Positions 17,002-25,491 of a stretch of DNA of 64,000 bases are shown here, piece by piece; the first letter of the stretch is position 1; each line of letters begins with the position of its first letter. The translations under genes were made by a program, and so were the position numbers. The notes below the pieces were generated by a model. It was not told where the DNA came from and made no database searches. It saw only the letters and a list, made by a program, of their open reading frames with translations. The DNA is from Dactylosporangium sucinum (GTDB lineage: Bacteria > Actinomycetota > Actinomycetes > Mycobacteriales > Micromonosporaceae), in assembly GCF_014647515.1 (NCBI RefSeq), contig NZ_BMPI01000039.1, forward strand, positions 5,351-69,350, read 5' to 3'.

Positions 17002-17850
17002 TCAGAGGCCGTCCCCCGCCGGGCGGCGTTCCACGGCCGTCCAGGGATCGCGGGCCGGGTGCTCCTGGCCCGCCGGGCACGCCTTGCGGTAGTCGCACCA
17101 GGAGCACCATGGGCCCGCGGCCGTCGGGAACGCCTGGTCCGGGTCGGTGCCCTCCCGCACGGACGCCTCCGCGGCCAGGATGTCGGCGGCCGTCTCCTCG
17201 GCGCGGCGTAGATGACGGTCCAGGGACTCCCGGGTGTGGTCGTGGGCGGCCACCGTGCCCGTGGGCAGGTGGTGGAGCTCGACCCGGCGGCAGGGGCGGC
17301 GGAAGACGCGCTCGGCGGCGATCGCATACAGCGCGAGGGCTCGCGAGCCGCGCGCATCGTCCGGCGTCGTCTGGCTGCGGCCGGTCTTGTAGTCGACGAT
17401 GACCAGCTCCGCGCCGCGCTGGTCGATGCGGTCGACGCGGCCGGAGAGGGCCAGGGTCTCGGTGCGGGCGGCCACCGTGCGCTCGACGCCGACGGGCTCG
17501 TCATGGGGGTCGAGTGAGTCCACATAGGACTCCAGCCAGGCCAGGGCGCGGCGGAAGACCTCGCGCTCCTGCTCCTCGTCGCGATAGCCCTCCTTGACCC
17601 AGGTCGCCTGGAGGAGCTTGGGCAGGACGCTCGGGGTGCGGCGCTCGGGATCCAGCGCATACCAACTGCGCAGCGCCGTGTGCACCGAGGCGCCCAGCGA
17701 GTTGTGCGCCCAGGGCGGGCCCTTGGGCGGGGCCGGGCGGTCGACGTAGGAGAACCGGTAGCGCCGGGGGCAGTCCTCGTAGCTGCCCAGCTTGCTGGGC
17801 GTGCAGGTGAACAGCCGCCGGGGTGGGGCGAAGAGGCCGAGCTGCTCCAT
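17002..17850 (-). CDS. RecB-family PD-(D/E)XK exonuclease with Fe-S cysteines
   Basis: 282 residues. The nuclease motif is 'GRVDRID' followed by 'ELVIVDYKTGR', the RecB-family D...DxK core. One Cys near the start ('EDCPRRYRF') and three near the end ('CSWCDYRKAC') are spaced as in the 4Fe-4S staple of AddB and Cas4-type nucleases. No helicase domain is present, so it is a stand-alone nuclease, common in actinobacteria. The ATG at 17850 is used; a GTG at 17856 with a better ribosome-binding site is possible. A DNA-repair role is likely. Confidence 0.87.
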   Translation of the reverse strand: MEQLGLFAPPRRLFTCTPSKLGSYEDCPRRYRFSYVDRPAPPKGPPWAHNSLGASVHTALRSWYALDPERRTPSVLPKLLQATWVKEGYRDEEQEREVFRRALAWLESYVDSLDPHDEPVGVERTVAARTETLALSGRVDRIDQRGAELVIVDYKTGRSQTTPDDARGSRALALYAIAAERVFRRPCRRVELHHLPTGTVAAHDHTRESLDRHLRRAEETAADILAAEASVREGTDPDQAFPTAAGPWCSWCDYRKACPAGQEHPARDPWTAVERRPAGDGL

Positions 17851-17894
17851 GTCCACGCCCCAGATCCTGCCACCCGGGTACGACAAAACCGGAA

Positions 17895-18512
17895 TCAGTG
17901 TGGTTGGTGGAGGTACTCCGTGACGAAGGCGCCGATCGCGTCCGCGAGCAACTGCACGGCGATCGCGGCCACCAGCAGGCCGGCGATGCGGGTCAGCACC
18001 TCGATGCCGCTCGGGCGCAGGATGCGCACCAGCACGCCGGAGAAGCGCAGGACCAGCCAGACCACCAGCATCACGGCCACGATGCCGATCGCCACCGCCG
18101 CATAGCCCGACCAGGCGTCCGCGCGGCGGACGAAGAGCATCGTCGCCACGATCGCGCCCGGGCCGGCCAGCAACGGGGTGCCCAGGGGGACCAGCGCCAC
18201 GTTCGTGGTCACCTCGTTGCGCTGGTCGTCCGTCTTCCCGGTCAGCAGCTCGAGCGCGACCAGCAGCAACAGCAGGCCGCCGGCGCCCTGCAGCGCGGGG
18301 AGGTCGATGTGGAGGTACTGCAGGATCTGCCGCCCGACGAGGGCGAATGCGACGATCACGCCGAACGCCAGGGCGACCGCCTGCAGGGCCGCGCGGTGCC
18401 GGTGCTCGCGCGTCATCGTTCCCGTCAGGGCCAGGAAGATCGGCACCGCGCCCGGCGGGTCCAGAATGACGAGCAAGGTGACGAAGACTTCGCCCAGCAG
18501 CTTGAGATCCAC
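17895..18512 (-). CDS. MarC-family integral membrane protein
   Basis: 205 residues, six hydrophobic segments, two MarC/NAAT half-motifs: 'LLVILDPPGAVPIFLALT' near the N-terminus and 'VPLGTPLLAGPGAI' at about residues 107-120. MarC was once linked to antibiotic resistance, which is no longer accepted; the family's function is unknown. It lies 44 bases upstream of the nuclease gene on the same strand. Confidence 0.9.
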   Translation of the reverse strand: MDLKLLGEVFVTLLVILDPPGAVPIFLALTGTMTREHRHRAALQAVALAFGVIVAFALVGRQILQYLHIDLPALQGAGGLLLLLVALELLTGKTDDQRNEVTTNVALVPLGTPLLAGPGAIVATMLFVRRADAWSGYAAVAIGIVAVMLVVWLVLRFSGVLVRILRPSGIEVLTRIAGLLVAAIAVQLLADAIGAFVTEYLHQPH

Positions 18513-18555
18513 GGGCCGAATTGTCCGCGATCAACCCCCATCGAGCTACCAAGCC

Positions 18556-18584
18556 TTGACGACATCGAGCCGTGCCCCTACGTT
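18556..18584 (+). promoter_or_regulatory. sigma-70 type promoter of the chitinase gene
   Basis: TTGACG (18556-18561) and TACGTT (18579-18584) are separated by 17 bases, about 45 bases before the chitinase ATG. No DasR-like (ACTGGTCTAGACCACT) box is visible nearby. Confidence 0.5.
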
Positions 18585-18625
18585 GCCACTCAACAGTGAA
18601 GTTTCCTTACAGTCATGGAGGGTGC

Positions 18626-19867
18626 ATGGGCAAACGCTCGTTCCTGGCCGGGGCCGCGGTCTCCCTCACACTGGCGTCGATCGCGCTCGTGCCGGGCACC
18701 GCTTCCGCACACTCGACACCCCACCAGGACCAGTACAAGCGCGTCGGGTACTTCATCCAGTGGGGCATCTACGGCCGCCAGTACTACGTGAAGAACCTCG
18801 AGACGAGTGGCCAGGCCGCTCGGCTGACCCACATCAACTACGCCTTCGGCGACGTCGACGCGTCGGGCAAGTGCGCGTCCGCCGACCCGTGGGCCGACTG
18901 GCAGCGCCCCGTGAGCGCCGAGGAGAGCGTCGACGGCGTCGCGGACGAGCCCGGCCAAGCGCTCGCCGGCAACTTCAACCAGCTCCTCAAGCTCAAGAAG
19001 AAGCACCCCAACCTCAAGGTTCTCCTGTCGCTCGGCGGCTGGACCCTGTCGGCCAACTTCTCCAACGCGGTGCTGACCGACGAGTCCCGCAAGGCCCTGG
19101 TCAAGTCCTGCATCGAGACGTTCTGGAACACCGGCGTCTTCGACGGCTTCGACTTCGACTGGGAGTGGCCGGGCTCCGAGGGCAACCCGGGCAACGTGAT
19201 CCGGCCCGAGGACAAGCAGAACTTCACGCTCATGGTCGCCGAGTTCCGCAAGCAGCTCGGCAAGAAGGCCACGCTGACGGCGTTCCTGCCGGCCGCGCCG
19301 GCGAAGATCGACGCCGGGTTCGAGGTCAACAAGATCTTCAAGTACCTCGACTTCGCCACCATCCAGGGTTACGACTTCCACGGCACGTGGGAGGCGACGA
19401 CCAACCAGCAGTCCGCGCTCTTCATCCCGCGGGGCGCCCCGACCACGCCCGACTTCAGCGGTGCCACCACGCTGAAGGCCTGGACCGACCGCGGCGCGCC
19501 GAAGAAGGCGCTCGTCCTCGGCATCCCGTACTACGGGCAGGGCTGGACCGGCGTCACGAACGCCAACCGCGGCCTCTTCCAGCCGGCCGCCGGCCCGGCG
19601 CCCGCCACCTGGGCCGCCGGCAACGAGGACTACAAGGTGCTGGCGACGCTGCCGCAGCAGGGCTACAAGGTCTACCACGACCCGCTGTCCGGCCACGCGT
19701 GGCTCTTCAACGGCACCACGTTCTGGACCTTCGACGACCCGCTCGTCGTCGCCCAGAAGTCGCTGTACATCCGCCTCGGCGGCTACGGCGGCGCGATGGT
19801 GTGGTCGCTCGACGGCGACGACGCCAACGGCACCCTGACGAAGACGATCTACGCAACGCTGCGATAG
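18626..19867 (+). CDS. secreted GH18 chitinase
   Basis: 413 residues. A signal peptide (about 1-28, ending 'GTASA') is followed directly by a single GH18 TIM barrel: 'KVLLSLGGWT' and the catalytic 'DGFDFDWEWP' (DxxDxDxE complete), with 'YDFHGTWE' and 'GGAMVWSLDGDD' later in the barrel. There is no carbohydrate-binding module. The ATG at 18626 has GGAGGG a few bases before it; an upstream in-frame ATG at 18572 precedes the predicted transcript start. It is its own transcription unit with a promoter and a strong terminator. It cleaves chitin outside the cell. Confidence 0.94.
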   Translation: MGKRSFLAGAAVSLTLASIALVPGTASAHSTPHQDQYKRVGYFIQWGIYGRQYYVKNLETSGQAARLTHINYAFGDVDASGKCASADPWADWQRPVSAEESVDGVADEPGQALAGNFNQLLKLKKKHPNLKVLLSLGGWTLSANFSNAVLTDESRKALVKSCIETFWNTGVFDGFDFDWEWPGSEGNPGNVIRPEDKQNFTLMVAEFRKQLGKKATLTAFLPAAPAKIDAGFEVNKIFKYLDFATIQGYDFHGTWEATTNQQSALFIPRGAPTTPDFSGATTLKAWTDRGAPKKALVLGIPYYGQGWTGVTNANRGLFQPAAGPAPATWAAGNEDYKVLATLPQQGYKVYHDPLSGHAWLFNGTTFWTFDDPLVVAQKSLYIRLGGYGGAMVWSLDGDDANGTLTKTIYATLR

Positions 19868-19874
19868 CAAAGCC

Positions 19875-19916
19875 ACCTCGCCGCGCGCCGCGAGGGTCAC
19901 GGGCGCGCGGCGAGGT
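19875..19916. terminator. 15-bp hairpin between chitinase and tetR
   Basis: ACCTCGCCGCGCGCC (19875-19889) pairs perfectly with GGCGCGCGGCGAGGT (19902-19916) around a 12-base loop, 8 bases after the chitinase stop and 15 bases from the stop of the convergent tetR gene. It can serve both. Confidence 0.85.
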
Positions 19917-19931
19917 CCACCTGCAGAGCAT

Positions 19932-20597
19932 CTACAACAGCGCGGCCATCCCGTCCAGCACCCGCTCCAGCCCGAACTCGAACCCGCCGCCCGACGGCGC
20001 CGCCCGCAGGTACGCCGCGAGCTCGGTGCAGCCGTTGGCCTCCAGCAGCGGTACGAGATCAGCGGTGGCTCCGGCCTCGTAGTCGGCCAGATCCCGGCTC
20101 AGCGCGGCGATGTGCCGCGCGTAGCCGTCGACCAGCAGCGCACACTCCAGCCGCTGCTCGACCGGCAGCCCGATGCCGCGGGTCGCCTGCAGGAACGCCT
20201 CCGTCCAGAGCACCGCGTTGCGCGTCACGGGCGCGCGGAGCCGCACGTCGAGCAGCCACGGGTGCGCCTGGTACCGCGCGATCAGGCCGCCGGCCCACAC
20301 CCGCACCGCCGCGCGCCAGCCGTCGCCCGTCTCCAGCACCGGCGGCGGCCCGCTGGCCTCGTCCGCCATCAGCATGACGAGCTCCGCCTTCGAGGCGATG
20401 TGCCGGTACAGCGCGTTCTGCGTGACGCCGACCTGGGCCGCCACCCGCGGCATGGACACGGCGGCCAGCCCCTCGGCGTCGGCCAGCCCGACCCCGGCGG
20501 CGACGATCTCGCCCGCCGTGATGCTCGCCGGCCGCCCGCGCGTCGGCGCCTCGACCAGCCCCCATGACAGGCGCAGCCCGTTCGGCAGCTCAGACAT
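19932..20597 (-). CDS. TetR-family regulator (TetR_C_1 type)
   Basis: 221 residues. Helix-turn-helix around 'GVTQNALYRHIASKAELVML'; the C-terminal ligand domain ends 'FGLERVLDGMAALL', the mark of the TetR/ActII-like C-terminal domain. A second TetR with the same ending lies at 21140-21898, so the two are probably paralogues. It is divergent from a small membrane-protein gene with a perfect palindrome in between, suggesting it represses that gene. Confidence 0.9.
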   Translation of the reverse strand: MSELPNGLRLSWGLVEAPTRGRPASITAGEIVAAGVGLADAEGLAAVSMPRVAAQVGVTQNALYRHIASKAELVMLMADEASGPPPVLETGDGWRAAVRVWAGGLIARYQAHPWLLDVRLRAPVTRNAVLWTEAFLQATRGIGLPVEQRLECALLVDGYARHIAALSRDLADYEAGATADLVPLLEANGCTELAAYLRAAPSGGGFEFGLERVLDGMAALL

Positions 20598-20631
20598 CGA
20601 TCAAGTTTGCCAGACACTCCGGCGGCTATTA

Positions 20632-20646
20632 GTGTAAGCCTTACAC
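20632..20646. promoter_or_regulatory. GTGTAAG-C-CTTACAC operator
   Basis: A perfect 15-bp palindrome in the 75-bp region between a tetR gene and the divergent membrane-protein gene, 26 bases before the ATG of the latter. The spacing and symmetry are as for TetR operators, and it is embedded in an A/T-rich core that probably carries the -10 region. Confidence 0.72.
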
Positions 20647-20672
20647 ATTTACTCCGAGCGGGGGAGAGACTC

Positions 20673-21134
20673 ATGCGACTGGGGCGCGCGCTGGCCTGGT
20701 TCGTTCCGGCGTACCTGATCGTGACCGTGCTGGCGTCGGCCAGCACCCTGATCTACGCCGGGGTCAACGACACCGCGGCGGCGGACGAGGCGGCGAGCAG
20801 CATGGTGACCGCGCCGTCGTTCACGGCGACGGTCCCGTACCACGTCCTGATCATGCTGCTGGTCTTCACGCCGGCCGCGTACCTGTACTTCCGCCGCCCG
20901 CGCGGCGGCAACCAGACCCGCGAGACCCTGCTCCTGGCACTGTGCTGGCTCGCCGCGGCAATGGTGGTGGACTTCGTCGGCTTCGTCGTGATCCAGAACC
21001 CGTGGTCGATGCCGGCCCGCGAGTTCTACGTCGACTACCAGCCCTGGATCTCGCTCATCTACCTGGCCATCTTCGCGAGCCCCTGGCTGCGCCTCGCCGC
21101 GGTGCGGGCGAGACCCGCCCGCCTGGCCGCCTGA
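20673..21134 (+). CDS. small membrane protein under TetR control
   Basis: 153 residues with four membrane segments: about 5-27 ('LAWFVPAYLIVTVLASAS'), 53-72, 84-107 and 122-140. A TetR_C_1-type regulator with such a divergent target is common in actinobacteria, and the target often responds to a small hydrophobic compound. GGGGGAGAG precedes the ATG. No catalytic or transport motif is recognisable. Confidence 0.75.
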   Translation: MRLGRALAWFVPAYLIVTVLASASTLIYAGVNDTAAADEAASSMVTAPSFTATVPYHVLIMLLVFTPAAYLYFRRPRGGNQTRETLLLALCWLAAAMVVDFVGFVVIQNPWSMPAREFYVDYQPWISLIYLAIFASPWLRLAAVRARPARLAA

Positions 21135-21139
21135 GACCT

Positions 21140-21898
21140 CTACCGACCTGCGATCAGCGCCGCGATGCCGTCGAGCACCCGCTCCAGGCCGAACTCGTAG
21201 GCCCGCAGCGGGTCCCCGGCCCCGTACTCCTCGCCGGCCGCCTGTCCGACCCGGGCGGCCGTCGGCCAGCGCTGCGGGTCGAGCACCTCGCCGAGCAGCG
21301 GGGCGTACCGGCCCCACCACTCCTCCTCGGTCATCCCGGTGCGGGCCTCCGCCTGGTCGGCCTGCACGACCGCCCGGGCCGCGCCGGCGACGTAGTTGAG
21401 CACCAGCGACAGCAGCATGTCGGTGTGGACGTCGGACAGCCCGGCGGCGTCGAAGGCGCGCAGCTCGAAGTCGTACTTCGCGATGACGTTCGGCCCGAGC
21501 ACCGGACGGGTGGTGGCGACCTGGAGCAGCCACGGGTGCCGGCGGTACAGCTCCCAGTTGTTCCGCGCGACCTCCTGCAGCCGGTCGCGCCAGCCCTCGG
21601 CCGCGAACGCCGGCGGGACCGCTTCCGCACTGACCGTGTCCACCATGACGTCGAGCAGCTCGGCCTTGCTCGGCACATAGGTGTACAGCGACATCGCGCT
21701 CACCCCGAGCTGCTCGGCGACGCGGCGCATGGACAGGGCGGCCAGGCCCTCCGTGTCAGCCAGCGTCACCGCCACCGCCACGATCCCGGCCACGGTGAAC
21801 TTCGGCTTCGGCCCGCGCTTCGGCGCCGGGCCGGTGCCCCAGAGCAGCTCGATGCTGCGCCGCGGATCACCGGAGCCGCTGTACTCCTCGGTGGTCAC
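21140..21898 (-). CDS. TetR-family regulator (TetR_C_1 type)
   Basis: 252 residues. A 35-residue lead-in with 'GTGPAPKRGPKPKFT', then the helix-turn-helix ('LGVSAMSLYTYVPSKAELLD') and a C-terminal domain ending 'FGLERVLDGIAALIAGR', very like the neighbour at 19932. The GTG at 21898 overlaps the stop of the PHP gene by 4 bases (GTGA), so it is co-transcribed with it; no private promoter is visible. Possible targets are therefore elsewhere or autoregulatory. Confidence 0.87.
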   Translation of the reverse strand: MTTEEYSGSGDPRRSIELLWGTGPAPKRGPKPKFTVAGIVAVAVTLADTEGLAALSMRRVAEQLGVSAMSLYTYVPSKAELLDVMVDTVSAEAVPPAFAAEGWRDRLQEVARNNWELYRRHPWLLQVATTRPVLGPNVIAKYDFELRAFDAAGLSDVHTDMLLSLVLNYVAGAARAVVQADQAEARTGMTEEEWWGRYAPLLGEVLDPQRWPTAARVGQAAGEEYGAGDPLRAYEFGLERVLDGIAALIAGR

Positions 21899-22743
21899 CC
21901 CACCACGTCGCTTCCGGAGGCGGCCGCCACGATCCGCTCCAGCACCGCCGGCTGCGTGGTCCGGGCGCCGAGCCGGACGGTCTTGTTGTGGCCGTGGTAG
22001 TCGCTGGAGCCGGTGACGACCAGCCCGAGCTCGGCGGCGAGGTCGCGGACGTGCCGCTGCTCGTCCGGCGTGTGGTCGGTGTGGTCGGCCTCCAGGCCGA
22101 ACAGGCCGGCGGCGGCCAGCTCGACGATGAGCGAGTCCGGCACGACCGGGCCGCGCGTGGTCGCGCGCGGGTGGGCGAAGACGGGCACCCCGCCCGCGCC
22201 CCGGACCAGCCGGAGGGCGAGGAAGACGTCGAGGTCCTCCTTTGGCACGCGATACCGCCGGCCCAACCACTCCGGCTCGAACGCCTCCGACACCGTGCCG
22301 ACGAGCCCGCGGCGGATCAGGGCCCGGGCCAGGTGCGGCCGGCCGACGGTGCCGCCCGCGGCGTCCTGGAGCACCTCGTCCCAGGTGACGTCGATGCCGT
22401 CGGCCTGCAGCAGGTCGACCATCCGCTCGGCGCGGGTCGCGCGGGACAGCCGCACCCGGGCCAGCTCGGTCGCGAGCGTGGGCTCGGCCGGGTCGAACAG
22501 GTACGCGAGCAGGTGCAGCGAGATCGGCCACGGCCCGCCGTGCCACCTGCACGAGAGCTCCGCCCCCGGCACGAGGGCCAGCCCGGCCGGGCGGGCGGCG
22601 ATCGCCGCGGGCCATCCGGCCGTCGTGTCGTGGTCGGTCAGTGCGACGACGTCGAGCCCGGCCGCGGCCGCCTCGGCGACCAGCTCCGCCGGGGTCGACG
22701 TGCCGTCGCTCGCCGTCGAGTGGGCGTGGAGATCGATCCGCAC
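21895..22743 (-). CDS. PHP-domain phosphoesterase
   Basis: 282 residues. It begins 'RIDLHAHSTASDGTSTP' (HxH metal site) and carries 'ALTDHDTTAGWP', 'VPGAELSC', 'FAHPRA' and 'GSSDYHGHNK', the full PHP set. Family members include 3',5'-nucleoside bisphosphate phosphatase (YciV/RnaA type), which is the closest known function for stand-alone PHP proteins of this length. GTG start at 22743. It follows the 22764-23957 gene by 20 bases and overlaps tetR. Confidence 0.9.
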   Translation of the reverse strand: MRIDLHAHSTASDGTSTPAELVAEAAAAGLDVVALTDHDTTAGWPAAIAARPAGLALVPGAELSCRWHGGPWPISLHLLAYLFDPAEPTLATELARVRLSRATRAERMVDLLQADGIDVTWDEVLQDAAGGTVGRPHLARALIRRGLVGTVSEAFEPEWLGRRYRVPKEDLDVFLALRLVRGAGGVPVFAHPRATTRGPVVPDSLIVELAAAGLFGLEADHTDHTPDEQRHVRDLAAELGLVVTGSSDYHGHNKTVRLGARTTQPAVLERIVAAASGSDVVG

Positions 22744-22763
22744 CCTGCTAAGGGTAGGCCCGG

Positions 22764-23957
22764 TCAGCCGGTGGTGGCCGTCGCCGCGGTGAGCGGCTCG
22801 ACGAGGAGCACGCCGTCGCTCGTCTGGTCCAGGGTCTCGACCTTGCCGTCGGGGTACAGCGCCTGGAACCGGGTGCCGTTGTCCACCACGAACGTCGTGG
22901 CGTTGAGCCAGACGGTCTTGGTCGTCACCGAGACGTTCCAGGTCCGCGGCTTCTCGCCGGAGGTGAAGACCTTGGTCAGGTCGAGCATCGCGACCTGCTT
23001 CTGGCCGTCCACCGGATACGCGAGCCAGTGCCCGTCGGGCGAGATCCGGCTGCCGGCCTTGGCCGCCTTCGGCAGGCCGCAGATCCGGTTGCGCACATTG
23101 AAGGGCTGCGCGAGCGACAGCAGCGCCAGGCACATCGGCTGCTCCCCGGTCCCGGCCCGCACCTCGGCGTAGATGCTCTTGCCGTCCGGATGGGCCCCGA
23201 ACACGCGCACGACGCTCGAATCCCATTTCTCTTCATATTTCCGGCTCGTGTACCACACGTCGAAGGCGCTGCCGTCTTCCTTGCCCAGCACGAGGTCGGG
23301 CCCGACGAACACGACCGGGACCGCGGTCTCGGGCACGTTGGCGGAGGCGCTCTTGGTGAGCTGCTGCGTGTCGTCGTCGCGCTTGGCGACCGTCATCGTC
23401 CCCGCGTCGGCCCAGGCGACCTGGCCGCCCTCGTTGTCGACGGCGATGTCGTGCGCCTCTTCGACGAGCACCTGCTGCTTGTTGTCGTCGTTCTGCAGGA
23501 CGAGCTGCTTGTCGCCGTCGGCCTGGTTGTTGATCACCAGGAAGCCGTCCTTCGCCTGGTACGCGGCGACGACCGAGCCCTTCTCCGGGAACTGGATGCG
23601 CACGCGCTTGCTGGGCTGCGCGGTGCCGGTGTAGGCGTCGACCTCGCGGGCGGCCTGCGGCGGCGCGGTGGTGCTCGTGGGCGCCTGCGACGGCACGTCG
23701 GTCCGGGGCGGCAGGGCCAGGTTGGTGGACGGCCCGGTGCCGCCGGTGGGCTGCGGGCTGACGATCTGGAGCACGCCGATGGCGGCCAGGGCGAGCACCA
23801 CGATCCCGGCGAGCCCGCCGGTCACCGCGCGCCGCCGCCGGCGTATCCGCCCGGCGCCACGAATGGCCTCATCGGCGATGCCGCCCAGCGACCGGGGCGG
23901 CGTCGAGCCCGCCTTGGCCGCGAAGGCATCGCGGAGTGCGTCTTCCAGCATGGTCAC
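22764..23957 (-). CDS. membrane-anchored beta-propeller-like protein, sigma-factor partner
   Basis: 397 residues. A cytoplasmic N-terminus of about 43 residues ending in a run of Arg, one membrane segment (about 44-64), a Pro/Thr/Ser-rich linker (66-100) and an extracytoplasmic domain with WD40/TolB-like repeats ('SPDGHWLAYPVDG', 'GAHPDGKSIYAEV'). Its ATG overlaps the sigma-factor stop (ATGA). This layout is that of the membrane partners of SigE-family sigma factors and it may act as an anti-sigma factor, though no zinc-binding ASD motif is seen. Confidence 0.72.
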   Translation of the reverse strand: MTMLEDALRDAFAAKAGSTPPRSLGGIADEAIRGAGRIRRRRRAVTGGLAGIVVLALAAIGVLQIVSPQPTGGTGPSTNLALPPRTDVPSQAPTSTTAPPQAAREVDAYTGTAQPSKRVRIQFPEKGSVVAAYQAKDGFLVINNQADGDKQLVLQNDDNKQQVLVEEAHDIAVDNEGGQVAWADAGTMTVAKRDDDTQQLTKSASANVPETAVPVVFVGPDLVLGKEDGSAFDVWYTSRKYEEKWDSSVVRVFGAHPDGKSIYAEVRAGTGEQPMCLALLSLAQPFNVRNRICGLPKAAKAGSRISPDGHWLAYPVDGQKQVAMLDLTKVFTSGEKPRTWNVSVTTKTVWLNATTFVVDNGTRFQALYPDGKVETLDQTSDGVLLVEPLTAATATTG

Positions 23958-24556
23958 GTCCCCAGTCCCACTTCCACGGGCTCGTCAACTACAGCGGCAG
24001 GCCGCGGGATCTTCACGGTTGGCGGCCGGGCCGGCTGCGCACGAGCGGCCGGCTCGACACCCTCGGCGCTCAGGCGCTGACGAAGGGTGGCGAGTGCCCG
24101 GGAGGCCTGGCTCTTCACGGTGCCGACCGAGACGCCGAGGAGCCGGGCGGTCTCCGCCTCGGACTGGTCCTCGTAGAACCGCAGCACCAGCACGGCCCGC
24201 TGCCGGTTGGGCAGCGCGCGCACGTGGCGCCACAGTGCGTCCCGCTCGAGGGTCTCCTCGAGCTGGTCGGCGGCGGGGCTCTCCGGGAGAATTTCGGTCG
24301 GGCGTTCACCGTGCCAGCGTCGCCGCCACCAACTGGTGGAGGTGTTGACGAGCACGCGCCTGGCGTAGGGCTCCACCGCATCGATGTGGCCGAGCCGTTT
24401 CCAGGCGAGGAAGGTCTTGGTCAGCGCTATCTGTAACAGGTCCTCGGCGGTTGCCCAGTCCCCTGCCAGCAGGTACGCCGTGCGCAGCAACGCACCCGAC
24501 CGCTGCGCGACGAACTCACGGAAATCTTCCTCACGGAATACCGCCTCGTCCGGCAC
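23954..24556 (-). CDS. SigE-family ECF RNA polymerase sigma factor
   Basis: 200 residues: sigma-70 region 2 ('LLRTAYLLAGDWATAEDLLQIALTK'-like) and region 4 ('RALPNRQRAVLVLRFYEDQS', 'LGVSVGTVKSQASRAL'). This is the actinobacterial SigE-family ECF subfamily (TIGR02983 type), not SigE of Streptomyces. The GTG at 24556 has GGGGAG about 6 bases upstream. It is coupled to the membrane partner downstream. A GCAACC-N17-CGTC element upstream suggests autoregulation. Confidence 0.92.
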   Translation of the reverse strand: MPDEAVFREEDFREFVAQRSGALLRTAYLLAGDWATAEDLLQIALTKTFLAWKRLGHIDAVEPYARRVLVNTSTSWWRRRWHGERPTEILPESPAADQLEETLERDALWRHVRALPNRQRAVLVLRFYEDQSEAETARLLGVSVGTVKSQASRALATLRQRLSAEGVEPAARAQPARPPTVKIPRPAAVVDEPVEVGLGT

Positions 24557-24590
24557 CGCCGCTCCCCTCCCCCGACCGCCCACGTTCGAA

Positions 24591-24617
24591 GACGCGGCAG
24601 GGGGTCGCCACGGTTGC
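24591..24617 (-). promoter_or_regulatory. ECF-type promoter upstream of the sigma-factor gene
   Basis: On the minus strand GCAACC (24617-24612) is followed after 17 bases by CGTC (24594-24591), 35 bases upstream of the GTG. GCAACC/CGTC is a promoter pattern reported for actinobacterial ECF sigma factors, so the gene may drive its own transcription. Confidence 0.45.
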
Positions 24618-24649
24618 AGCCGCCCGGAAGATTTTTCCGCGAACCCGGG

Positions 24650-25486
24650 TCAGGTGCCGTCATCCTCGCTCGTCGCGGCCCGCCCGAGCCGCGCCTCGAC
24701 CGCCTCCGGCTCGTACATCTCCTCGACGATCCGCAGATAGAGCTCATTCGGATTGGGCAGGTTGCGAATGTTTCGCAGCGCCTGGTCCTGACCCGCGGAC
24801 TCCAGCTCGAAATGCCCGTATCCGAACATGCGGCCGGTCAATGACTGCACGTATTTCATGTCGGTGACCCGCAGCAGCGGCATCATGGCCACATTGCGCG
24901 TGAAGATTCCCGAAACGACCATGACCCGCTTGTTGGTGAGGATGAAGCGGTCGTACCACCAGTCGGCGACGCGCCATGCACACCACAGGATGACCAGCGC
25001 CCAGATGATGAGCACCGCGGTGCGCAGCTGGGTCTGGTTGTGTTTGGTCAGCCAGCCGGCGACGTAACCCATCGCGATCGTCGCACCGACCGCGACCAGG
25101 CCCTCTTTGGCCAGCTGAATCCAGTGCCGCTTCCACTCGCCGCGGAACTTCTCGGTCGGGAAGAGATAGCGGGCGGCATGGCGGCTCGCCTCCTCGTCGA
25201 GGGGCGCGACCCGGCTGCCGACCGGGACCGGCCCGACCTCACCACCGCGCAGGCCCGCGAACTCGTCCTCGGTGAACGAGGGCGGCCCGTCGTAGCGGGC
25301 GCGGTCGGCGTAGCCGCCGTCGGTCAGCGGGTCATAGGGGGCGTCGGCGAAGTCCTCCGGGTAGCTGGGCGCCGAGGAGGGTGTTGGCGCCTCGGACGGC
25401 CGGGCGCGCGGGATCGGCTCCGTGTCACGATCTTCGAAGCGGCGCGAGCGCCCTTCGTCCTCGGGAGGCTCGGACCCGGTGGTCAT
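24650..25486 (-). CDS. PH-domain membrane protein
   Basis: 278 residues. A long acidic disordered N-terminus (1-110), two hydrophobic segments (about 125-170, 'LVAVGATIAMGYVAGWL' and 'AVLIIWALVILWCAWRV'), then a bacterial PH domain (about 172-258) with 'FILTNKRVMVVSGIFTRNVAMMPL'. Bacterial PH proteins are thought to bind membrane components. It starts 5 bases after the stop of a 52-residue membrane-peptide gene, so they form an operon. Confidence 0.85.
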   Translation of the reverse strand: MTTGSEPPEDEGRSRRFEDRDTEPIPRARPSEAPTPSSAPSYPEDFADAPYDPLTDGGYADRARYDGPPSFTEDEFAGLRGGEVGPVPVGSRVAPLDEEASRHAARYLFPTEKFRGEWKRHWIQLAKEGLVAVGATIAMGYVAGWLTKHNQTQLRTAVLIIWALVILWCAWRVADWWYDRFILTNKRVMVVSGIFTRNVAMMPLLRVTDMKYVQSLTGRMFGYGHFELESAGQDQALRNIRNLPNPNELYLRIVEEMYEPEAVEARLGRAATSEDDGT

Positions 25487-25491
25487 GGCGG

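Noticed and set aside
17868..17883. A possible third SOS box (TCGTACCCGGGTGGCA on the minus strand) before the RecB-type nuclease
   Set aside because: The left half and spacer match the box at 50445, but the right half has three mismatches to GTTCGA, so LexA binding is doubtful.
25387..25460. An ORF on the plus strand across the PH gene start
   Set aside because: Antisense to the disordered N-terminus of the PH protein, with no start signal or domain.
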